DNA of 7,627 nucleotides from an uncultured Sulfurovum sp. (GTDB lineage: Bacteria > Campylobacterota > Campylobacteria > Campylobacterales > Sulfurovaceae), in contig CAMZLC010000116.1 of NCBI GenBank assembly GCA_947311605.1, positions 1 to 7,627 of the forward strand. Direction: 5' to 3'. Positions 1-4,010 of the stretch are shown here, piece by piece; position 1 is the stretch's first letter; every line of letters begins with the position of its first letter. The notes below the pieces were generated by a model that worked only from the letters and a program-made list of their open reading frames with translations, did not search any database and had not been told where the DNA came from. Made by a program: the position numbers and the translations under genes.

Positions 1-80
1 AAGTTGACCACCATGGTGTTATCATCTCTTTCAAAATTCAGGTTTTCAAAAAATGGTACCAGTTTATTGGGTTGTTGCAT
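1..80 (-). CDS. nuoD: NADH:quinone oxidoreductase subunit D, N-terminal fragment
   Basis: This is the first 26 codons of a gene that continues past the left edge. The visible peptide starts MQQPNKLVPFFENLNF and ends in NTMVVNF-like sequence, the stretch that in NuoD (49 kDa subunit of complex I) directly precedes the GPQHPSAHG motif; that motif itself lies outside the window. NuoD helps form the quinone-binding site of the peripheral arm, together with NuoB. The ATG at 80-78 comes 10 bases after the nuoC stop, and the complement of 83-93 gives a purine-rich AAGGGGCGAG ribosome binding site that overlaps the nuoC stop codon, so translation is likely coupled to nuoC. The call rests on a short peptide plus the operon order A-B-C-D, which is the standard one. 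Confidence 0.88.
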   Translation of the reverse strand, partial: MQQPNKLVPFFENLNFERDDNTMVVN

Positions 81-90
81 CACTCGCCCC

Positions 91-879
91 TTATCTTCGC
101 TCATCTAATTGCTTAGATGACTTATTGTAGTTGACCAACAGCGTATCACTGTACGCGATCTCTGTCTTCTTCTCGCCGGCTGAGACATCTGCATCAAACG
201 GCACTTCATAACCTACCCTGGAGAAGCGCTTGGTATCATATCTGTCTATTCTGGCAGGGTCTCTGTTCTCGGGGCCGATAGCCTCTCGGTTCTCTTTGCC
301 GAAGATCTTGTCCACCTCATACCAGGAGGCTGCCTCATCTCCCTGCAGAGGGTAGGTCTTGCGCAGCGGATGCCCTTCCCAGTCGTCCGGCATCAGGATG
401 CGCTTCATAAACGGATGGTTGTTTGCTACGATGCCAAACATATCATACATCTCTCTCTCGGCAAAGTTCGCACTGTTGAAAAGCGGCACGGCACTCTCGA
501 TCGCCTGCCCCTCTTTGATCCGTGTCACGATACGGATACGTTTGGCTTTTTTGAGATTGAGCATCTGATAGAAGATCTCAAACTCGCCGTCCTGTGCCAG
601 ATAGTCCACGGCAGAGATCTCGGTACACATGGCATAATCACAAAGCTCCTTGACCAGCGTCAGTACGGCAATATTGTCCTCGGGATTGATATGAACGACC
701 ATCTGCCCTATCTGAATATAGGCATCCTTGACCGCCACACGCTCGCTGATCTTCTCCAACAGTGCTGAGAAGTGGGCATCTTCGGAGACATCCCTGCGCG
801 GCACAGAGGGTGCCACCCAGAATCTGTCTGTATAGTATGCCTTGCCCTGTACATTGTCTTTGGGGGTATATTTTCTCAT
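91..879 (-). CDS. nuoC: NADH:quinone oxidoreductase subunit C (30 kDa subunit)
   Basis: The product is 262 residues. It is a peripheral-arm subunit of complex I that packs against NuoD and carries no cofactor. The family signature is clear at residues 141-178: EREMYDMFGI, then HP, then RILMPDDWEGHPLRKTYPL. The frame is open further upstream, to an ATG at 1101, but that part lies antiparallel-free inside nuoB in another frame and does not resemble NuoC. The ATG at 879 is chosen because it is preceded by GAGGA (887-891) at a 7-base spacing and because it forms a TAATG junction with the nuoB stop, a one-base overlap typical of coupled translation. The C-terminal 80 residues after the signature are charged and hydrophilic. 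The protein is cytoplasmic, bound to the membrane complex. Separate nuoC and nuoD genes, rather than a fused nuoCD, fit Campylobacterota. Confidence 0.96.
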   Translation of the reverse strand: MRKYTPKDNVQGKAYYTDRFWVAPSVPRRDVSEDAHFSALLEKISERVAVKDAYIQIGQMVVHINPEDNIAVLTLVKELCDYAMCTEISAVDYLAQDGEFEIFYQMLNLKKAKRIRIVTRIKEGQAIESAVPLFNSANFAEREMYDMFGIVANNHPFMKRILMPDDWEGHPLRKTYPLQGDEAASWYEVDKIFGKENREAIGPENRDPARIDRYDTKRFSRVGYEVPFDADVSAGEKKTEIAYSDTLLVNYNKSSKQLDERR

Positions 880-1397
880 TACAGCGTCCTCAAATTCTGC
901 TTGGTGTTCTTGTTCATATCTGCGGATTCTTTGCGGATCTTGGTCTGCAGCATCATCAGCGCATACTGCAGTGTCTCCGGTCTGGGTGCACAGCCGGGCA
1001 GGTAGATATCGACTGGTACGATCCTGTCCACGCCCTGCACAGTGGAATAGGTATTGAACATACCGCCTGTGTTGGCGCAGGACCCCATCGAGATGACCCA
1101 TTTGGGCTCCATCATCTGATCATAGAGTCTACGGGTAAACTCTGCGTGTTTCTTGGAAAGTGTCCCTGCCAGGATCATCACATCTGATTGTCTGGGGCTG
1201 GCCCTAAAGATCGTACCCATTCGGTCAAAGTCATAGCGGCTCGCCCCTGTCGCCATCATCTCGATCGCGCAACAGGCCAGACCATAGGTCATGGGCCAGA
1301 GGGAGTTGGATCGTCCCCAGTTGATCAGTTTGTCTACTGATGTCAGTGCCACCGGCAATCCTGCTGCCGATGCGTAATTTACTTGATGCTGTGCCAT
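879..1397 (-). CDS. nuoB: NADH:quinone oxidoreductase subunit B (cluster N2 subunit)
   Basis: The product is 172 residues and is the subunit that binds the terminal [4Fe-4S] cluster N2, which passes electrons to quinone. All four expected ligand cysteines are present: the tandem pair C42-C43 in GLACCAIEMM, C107 in MGSCANTGG and C136 in LPGCAPRPE. Other family blocks visible are WGRSNSLWPMTYG (residues 27-39) and RYDFDR...FRASPRQSD (54-72). The ATG at 1397 lies inside the end of nuoA, with a 19-base overlap, and has AAAGGAG (1405-1411) upstream at about a 7-base spacing. The last 15 residues (ESADMNKNTKQNLRTL-like) are a short polar tail. The gene is flanked by nuoA and nuoC in the normal operon order. 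Nothing suggests that it is damaged. Confidence 0.97.
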   Translation of the reverse strand: MAQHQVNYASAAGLPVALTSVDKLINWGRSNSLWPMTYGLACCAIEMMATGASRYDFDRMGTIFRASPRQSDVMILAGTLSKKHAEFTRRLYDQMMEPKWVISMGSCANTGGMFNTYSTVQGVDRIVPVDIYLPGCAPRPETLQYALMMLQTKIRKESADMNKNTKQNLRTL

Positions 1398-1768
1398 TCA
1401 AGTGCTCCTTTCTTCCATGCATAGGCAAATCCGATTGCCAAAAGTAGTATAAAGAGTATCATCTCCGCAAAACCAAACCAGCCAAGCAGCTTAAAGTCTA
1501 TCGCCCAGGGGAACATAAAGACGATCTCCACATCAAAGAGGATAAACAGCAGCGCGATCAGATAGAACTGAATAGAGATACTGTTGGGCTGCTTGTTGAC
1601 ACGGGGACCACACTCATAGAGGGACATCTTCAGCTTCTCTGTGTCCAGCCTGGAGAGCTTGCGGCTGATCCACCGCTGCAGCATCAGAACACCATAAAAA
1701 GCACCTGCGGTCAACACCAGCAGGAAGAAGATACCAAAATACGGATGTGTCGAAATCGCATGCGTCAT
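1379..1768 (-). CDS. nuoA: NADH:quinone oxidoreductase subunit A
   Basis: The product is 129 residues and is a small membrane subunit of complex I at the junction between the quinone-reducing arm and the membrane arm. Three hydrophobic segments are visible at about residues 10-30, 64-87 and 97-117. The conserved loop motif YECG (51-54) and the motif FDVEIVFMFPWA (78-89) are diagnostic of NuoA. Two adjacent ATG codons occur at 1771 and 1768. The second is preferred because AAAGGAG (1774-1780) is then 5 bases away instead of 2. The frame is open further upstream to 1846, but that extension (starting MPNLQTSLSV) lacks a ribosome binding site of similar quality and would lengthen the periplasmic N-terminus beyond the family norm. 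This is the first gene of the nuo operon, and its 3' end overlaps nuoB. Confidence 0.95.
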   Translation of the reverse strand: MTHAISTHPYFGIFFLLVLTAGAFYGVLMLQRWISRKLSRLDTEKLKMSLYECGPRVNKQPNSISIQFYLIALLFILFDVEIVFMFPWAIDFKLLGWFGFAEMILFILLLAIGFAYAWKKGALEWHSIK

Positions 1769-1799
1769 CATCACTCCTTTACTTATCAGAATATTTGGA

Positions 1800-1805
1800 C
1801 TTATA
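1800..1805 (-). promoter_or_regulatory. Possible -10 element for the nuo operon
   Basis: The complement of 1800-1805 reads TATAAG in the context CTACTATAAGTCC, 32 bases upstream of the nuoA start, and a short leader with a good ribosome binding site follows. No convincing TTGACA-like element lies 16-18 bases further upstream, although the region is T-rich, which is common for sigma-70 promoters of Campylobacterota. A promoter further up in 1810-2034 cannot be excluded. Confidence 0.3.
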
Positions 1806-1985
1806 GTAGCAAAAGATACAGATAAAGAAGTTTGAAGATTTGGCAAGCACGCCTATAACCTGCACACTGTAACTATGTGAAACACCGCGCACATCTCTGG
1901 AAAGCAGCAGAATCGCTATGGTTATCAGATCTCTATTCCTCCTCCAAAGAGGGATAAGCACTACCCGGAAAGCTACGCGAGTGCG

Positions 1986-2032
1986 CCTGTTTTTGTCCCG
2001 CATTATGGAATTCGGTGCGGACAGGGGACAGG
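1986..2032 (+). repeat. Wobble-rich inverted repeat with a tandem 7-mer
   Basis: The left arm is 1986-2002 (CCTGTTTTTGTCCCGCA) and the right arm is 2016-2032 (TGCGGACAGGGGACAGG). As plus-strand RNA, the outer CCUGU/ACAGG, the middle UGUC/GACA and the inner CGCA/UGCG blocks pair, and the U-run lies opposite the G-run as wobble pairs. The right arm also contains GGACAGG twice in tandem (2019-2025 and 2026-2032). The rest of the 1810-2034 stretch holds no gene that I can recognise; a weaker hairpin at 1934-1956 pairs TATTCCTC with GAGGGATA. The origin could be a mobile-element remnant, but this is a guess. Confidence 0.45.
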
Positions 2033-2034
2033 AT

Positions 2035-2063
2035 ATGTACATTAACTACTTGACTGCGTACAT
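2035..2063 (+). promoter_or_regulatory. Candidate operator of the vapBC-type locus
   Basis: GTACAT occurs at 2037-2042 and again at 2058-2063, exactly 21 bases apart, which is two helical turns. The first copy lies in a perfect 8-base palindrome, ATGTACAT (2035-2042). The two copies bracket the -35 box. Phd/YefM-type antitoxins usually repress their own promoter by binding paired sites of this sort. That link is inferred from position and spacing only. Confidence 0.4.
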
Positions 2064-2078
2064 CTCTTTTGCTATAAT
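2050..2078 (+). promoter_or_regulatory. Sigma-70 promoter of the antitoxin-toxin pair
   Basis: TTGACT (2050-2055) and a perfect TATAAT (2073-2078) are separated by the ideal 17 bases. Transcription is expected to start near 2085, giving a leader of about 24 bases that carries AAAGGAG (2096-2102) 6 bases before the GTG start at 2109. It is the strongest-looking promoter in the window. Confidence 0.85.
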
Positions 2079-2108
2079 TAAACACAATTACATCGAAAGG
2101 AGTAAAAA

Positions 2109-2339
2109 GTGACCATAACACCAACGGATTTCAGAAAAGACCTTTTTAAACTTCTGGATATGCTTTTGGATACAGGAAAAGTTTTAGAGATCAACAGAAA
2201 TGGTCAGATCTTTAAAGTGATTCCTCCTAAAAAAGTAAAAAAGCTAGATAAACTCATTCCCCACAAAGATGCGGCTACAGGAGAGAGTGATGACTTTGTT
2301 AGTATGGACTGGAGTGATGCGTGGAAACCCTCTATTTAG
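2109..2339 (+). CDS. Phd/YefM-like antitoxin of a PIN-toxin pair
   Basis: The product is 76 residues. The start is GTG at 2109, supported by AAAGGAG 6 bases upstream and the promoter just before it. The N-terminal part (MTITPTDFRKDLFKLLDML) has the helical pattern of Phd/YefM antitoxins, which use this end to bind DNA as dimers. The middle (residues 25-40, EINRNGQIFKVIPPKK) fits the family's beta strands. The charged tail ending in MDWSDAWKPSI fits the toxin-wrapping C-terminus, where tryptophans often cap the toxin. The last 19 bases overlap the toxin gene. The expected role is to neutralise the downstream ribonuclease and repress the shared promoter. The family assignment comes from pattern and partner, so a closely related antitoxin class is possible. 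Confidence 0.8.
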   Translation: MTITPTDFRKDLFKLLDMLLDTGKVLEINRNGQIFKVIPPKKVKKLDKLIPHKDAATGESDDFVSMDWSDAWKPSI

Positions 2340-2701
2340 ATACCCATGTAGTCGTTTGGCTCTTTAGTGGAGAGCTAGATAAAATCTCAAACAAAGCATT
2401 GGAACTCATTGAAGCGTGTGAGCTTCTCATCTCCCCTATGGTGGTTTTAGAGTTAGAGTTCTTGTATGAGGTAGGACGATTAAATTACAAGCATGATGCA
2501 ATTTTGTCTTCTTTGTCGGAGAGTATTGATCTAAAAGTTTGCAACTTCTCTTTTGCTGCTGTTGCCAAAGAGTCCACAAAACATCACTGGACTCGAGACC
2601 CTTTCGATAGATTGATTGTGGCGAATGCTGTCTGCAATAGCAGTCCGCTGCTTACACGTGACAAAAAGATACGAGACAACTATACTAAAGCTATGTGGTA
2701 A
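2321..2701 (+). CDS. VapC-like PIN-domain ribonuclease toxin
   Basis: The product is 126 residues, the normal size for a single-domain PIN toxin. The acidic metal-binding residues are all in place: D7 in YLDTHVVVW, E44 in MVVLELEFL, D93 and D96 in the very typical TRDPFDRLIVANA block, and D114 in LLTRDKK. VapC toxins cleave RNA, often tRNA or rRNA, with Mg2+ or Mn2+; the substrate of this one cannot be read from sequence. The start is GTG at 2321, inside the antitoxin gene; a stop codon in this frame at 2315 excludes any earlier start, and GGAG at 2311-2314 sits 6 bases upstream. The pair is transcribed toward the convergent hicAB module, and only 61 bases separate the two. The gene looks intact. 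Confidence 0.93.
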   Translation: METLYLDTHVVVWLFSGELDKISNKALELIEACELLISPMVVLELEFLYEVGRLNYKHDAILSSLSESIDLKVCNFSFAAVAKESTKHHWTRDPFDRLIVANAVCNSSPLLTRDKKIRDNYTKAMW

Positions 2702-2704
2702 GCA

Positions 2705-2737
2705 GTGAAAAAGTGGATATTCAACGCCAGATCCGCA
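2705..2737 (+). repeat. Degenerate flanking repeat, copy 1
   Basis: This 33-base stretch matches 3768-3804 in the same orientation at 28 of 33 aligned positions, with one 3-base and one 1-base gap. The best conserved blocks are AAGTGG and TTCAACGCC followed by AGA.CC.CA. The copy begins four bases after the vapC-type toxin stop codon, in the gap between the two convergent toxin-antitoxin modules. Read on the minus strand in one frame it gives GSGVEYPLFHC, close to GVENTPLVHF from copy 2. Confidence 0.6.
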
Positions 2738-2762
2738 CTCACCGCCTTTTTTCTAACAAAAT

Positions 2763-2855
2763 CTAAATCGAATTGAAACTTTTCAAGGTTGCATACATAC
2801 TGTATAGTAAAGCACCTACAAAAGAAACTATTCCTATAGCGTATAACAGTGTCAT
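2763..2855 (-). CDS. Single-pass membrane microprotein (30 aa)
   Basis: This small frame has 30 codons. It starts with ATG at 2855, which has a strong GGAGGA (complement of 2862-2867) 6 bases upstream, and it ends at a TAG at 2765. The peptide begins MTLLYAIGIVSFVGALLYSM, a single hydrophobic helix long enough to span or insert in a membrane (about residues 3-20), followed by a short polar, slightly basic tail (KSFNSI). It lies 26 bases downstream of a second membrane microprotein, with which it shares the pattern IG(I/L)V ... YSxY, hinting at an ancient duplication. I do not recognise a family. It could be a small accessory membrane peptide, a toxic peptide or a chance frame; the ribosome binding site and the tandem layout argue against chance. 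Confidence 0.6.
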   Translation of the reverse strand: MTLLYAIGIVSFVGALLYSMYATLKSFNSI

Positions 2856-2881
2856 TACAAATCCTCCAATTCTTTTATTTC

Positions 2882-2977
2882 TTATTTTGAATCCTGCATA
2901 ATATCATAGGTGCTATATACAATAGCCCACAAAGCAACACTTAAAGCTACTACCAATCCTATCGTTTCTATAGTCAT
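2882..2977 (-). CDS. Single-pass membrane microprotein (31 aa)
   Basis: This small frame has 31 codons. The ATG at 2977 follows directly on the TAG of the preceding 22-codon frame (TAGATG), and GAGGAG lies 6 bases upstream inside that frame, so translation is probably coupled. The peptide begins MTIETIGLVVALSVALWAIV and continues YSTYDIMQDSK: one hydrophobic segment at about residues 6-22, then a polar tail. It shares IG(L/I)V and the closing YSxY with the next microprotein. No family is recognised. Its place at the end of the hicAB transcript suggests co-expression with that toxin-antitoxin pair, but whether it has any role there is unknown. Confidence 0.6.
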   Translation of the reverse strand: MTIETIGLVVALSVALWAIVYSTYDIMQDSK

Positions 2978-3046
2978 CTACAACTCCTCTAGTTCATCTA
3001 TTTTTTTATGTGCGTATTTTGCTAGTTTGGCAAAGATCAGTGACAT
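2978..3046 (-). CDS. Very short charged frame downstream of hicB (22 aa)
   Basis: The frame has 22 codons, reading MSLIFAKLAKYAHKKIDELE and then EL. Its ATG at 3046 is two bases after the hicB stop, and its TAG abuts the next ATG. The sequence would form an amphipathic helix with a basic middle and an acidic end. The ribosome binding site is poor, so translation would depend on ribosomes that finish hicB. Its clearest role may be as a leader that carries the GAGGAG site of the next small gene. This is the least certain of the three small frames. Confidence 0.4.
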   Translation of the reverse strand: MSLIFAKLAKYAHKKIDELEEL

Positions 3047-3048
3047 AG

Positions 3049-3411
3049 CTACTCAACACCCACACGCCTCAATGCACTCTCTACAAGAAAAGTACTTCTG
3101 TTTATATTATGGCTCTTTGTATATTTATCTATATGCTCTAGTGCGTAGAGAGGTATGGTGATATTGATGCGTTTTGTCTTTGTCAGATGAGATGGTTCTT
3201 TTATGATATCACCTTGTTTTAATGCCACATCCAAATACGAAGCAAAAGCAGACTTCGCATCTTCTATAGCTTCTGCGATACTTTCTCCGTCACCAGCTAT
3301 AAAAGGAAGGTCTGTAAAGTACGCTACTATACCACCGCCCTCTTCTTCTTTTAGTTCTCTGGTTGCTATACCGTATTCCAATGCCATATAATACGCTTTA
3401 TTTTTTTTCAT
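3049..3411 (-). CDS. hicB: HicB-family antitoxin
   Basis: The product is 120 residues when started at the second of two adjacent ATG codons (3411), which has AGGAG at a 6-base spacing; the first ATG (3414) would leave only 3. Residues 27-74 (GGIVAYFTDLPFIAGDGESI, then EAIEDAKSAFASYL and EPS) are the typical HicB degraded RNase H-like fold. Residues 80-117 (RINITIPLYALEHIDKYTKS onward) look like a ribbon-helix-helix DNA-binding domain. HicB binds HicA and, through this domain, usually represses the hicAB promoter. The gene overlaps the end of hicA by 14 bases, and the order hicA then hicB is the common one. Two or three small frames follow at once on the same strand. Confidence 0.93.
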   Translation of the reverse strand: MKKNKAYYMALEYGIATRELKEEEGGGIVAYFTDLPFIAGDGESIAEAIEDAKSAFASYLDVALKQGDIIKEPSHLTKTKRINITIPLYALEHIDKYTKSHNINRSTFLVESALRRVGVE

Positions 3412-3637
3412 CATATTCTCCTAATGATTTCAATGCCCTTATGACATAATATGCCTTAATGGGCTTTTTGTAAGGCACTACTTCATCGCTACACCCCTCT
3501 TTTCTAAAGACCCAATGGCTACCACCACTATTGTGTGCCTCATAGCCATGAGAAATGAGCAATTTCTTTAGGTCTTCAAAGCGAACATCTTTGGGGTTAT
3601 TCTTCATAGCTTTTAGTAGTTTATCTTTTTTACTCAA
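3398..3637 (-). CDS. hicA: HicA-family mRNA interferase toxin
   Basis: The product is 79 residues from a TTG start at 3637, MSKKDKLLKAMKNNPKDVRF onward. HicA toxins have a dsRBD-like fold and cleave mRNA with a single catalytic histidine, seen here as H41 in SGGSHWVFRK. The following VVPYKKPIKAYYVIRALKSL is also typical of the family. An ATG lies in frame at 3676, but the probable -10 box (3666-3671) sits downstream of it, so that codon would not be in the mRNA. The TTG has AAGGGG (3642-3647) at a suitable distance, and the resulting length fits the family. The gene overlaps hicB by 14 bases. The toxin appears intact. Confidence 0.93.
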   Translation of the reverse strand: MSKKDKLLKAMKNNPKDVRFEDLKKLLISHGYEAHNSGGSHWVFRKEGCSDEVVPYKKPIKAYYVIRALKSLGEYDEKK

Positions 3638-3664
3638 AGTACCCCTTCTATTTATACATACTTT

Positions 3665-3695
3665 AATTATACACATAATTGATTAATCTAGTCAT
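3665..3695 (-). promoter_or_regulatory. Promoter and candidate HicB operator of hicAB
   Basis: On the minus strand, ATGACT (3690-3695) and a perfect TATAAT (3666-3671) are 18 bases apart, placing the transcription start near 3659, between the upstream ATG and the TTG start of hicA. The -10 box overlaps a perfect inverted repeat, AATTAT-ACAC-ATAATT (3665-3680), which abuts an 8-base palindrome, GATTAATC (3681-3688). These are natural binding sites for the ribbon-helix-helix domain of HicB. The 10-mer TATAATTAAA here also occurs at the -10 box of the PIN-toxin locus. Confidence 0.7.
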
Positions 3696-3704
3696 TTATT
3701 TCTA

Positions 3705-3822
3705 TCAACACCAATGAGAAAATATTCCAACAACCGCGCGTTTGCCGAAAATCTTAAGAGGATAGAAGTGTACAAGTGGTGTATTTTCAACGCCTAGACC
3801 CCCATGCGGGTTTTCGTGCCAT
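3705..3822 (-). pseudogene. Decayed protein-like element containing the second repeat copy
   Basis: A frame starts at ATG 3822 behind a good GGAGGG site and reads MARKPAWGSRR before a stop at 3787. If one base is skipped near 3796, the reading continues as GVENTPLVHFYPLKIFGKRA and VVGIFSHWC to a stop at 3705. The other repeat copy (2705-2737) lacks precisely one base at this point, in line with a frameshift in this copy. The translation looks protein-like but matches no domain I can name, so it may be a dispersed noncoding repeat that happens to be open. The rest of 3823-4010 has no gene: it holds a weak hairpin (ATAGGG 3865-3870 with CCCTAT 3891-3896) and the stronger one at 3958-3986. Confidence 0.35.
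3768..3804 (+). repeat. Degenerate flanking repeat, copy 2
   Basis: This is the partner of 2705-2737, in the same orientation and 1063 bases away. The two copies bracket the hicAB and microprotein module. The match is 28 of 33 aligned positions with two small gaps. Direct repeats around a module can arise from recombination, duplication of a target, or two independent insertions of one repeat family; the divergence makes a recent target-site duplication unlikely. Confidence 0.6.
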
Positions 3823-3957
3823 TGCCACCCTCCTCTACCGACCTGTGATGTTGTCTATTTTAGCATAGGGTTGCTTGCGATTACGATCACCCCTATAGTT
3901 TCTTTAGTTTTAGTTGAAATTAGAATATTTGCGTTGTTCACGGCCAACTAAATAGAG

Positions 3958-3986
3958 TGCAACGAAGCTAGGGAAGCTTCGCTGCA
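3958..3986 (-). terminator. Hairpin downstream of the protease lipoprotein gene
   Basis: On the minus strand, TGCAGCGAAGCT and AGCTTCGTTGCA form a 12-bp stem with one G-U pair and a 5-base loop, 25 bases past the stop codon at 4011. On the plus strand the same position is an A-C mismatch, so the structure favours minus-strand RNA and suits termination of this gene. The following bases (CTCTATTTAG) are only moderately U-rich, so it may be a weak terminator or an mRNA-stabilising stem. Confidence 0.5.
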
Positions 3987-4010
3987 AGCCAAAGCTCATA
4001 ATACCTCATA

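Noticed and set aside
880..1101. N-terminal extension of nuoC to an ATG at 1101
   Set aside because: It overlaps the conserved end of nuoB in another frame, does not resemble NuoC, and the ATG at 879 has a good ribosome binding site and a TAATG junction.
762..1187. Plus-strand 141-codon frame opposite nuoB and nuoC
   Set aside because: It lies entirely antisense to two well-conserved genes and its product resembles no family; a shadow frame.
1779..2124. Minus-strand frames of 87 and 63 codons upstream of nuoA
   Set aside because: No ribosome binding site, no recognisable domain, and they run through the inverted repeat and the promoter of the opposite strand.
2910..3161. Plus-strand 83-codon frame across the microprotein cluster
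   Set aside because: It is antisense to hicB and the small genes, has no ribosome binding site and shows no family pattern.
2705..3804. Integron cassette bounded by attC sites
   Set aside because: The flanking repeats contain CAAC-like cores, but I found no properly spaced GTTRRRY partner and the neighbouring toxin-antitoxin genes face opposite ways.
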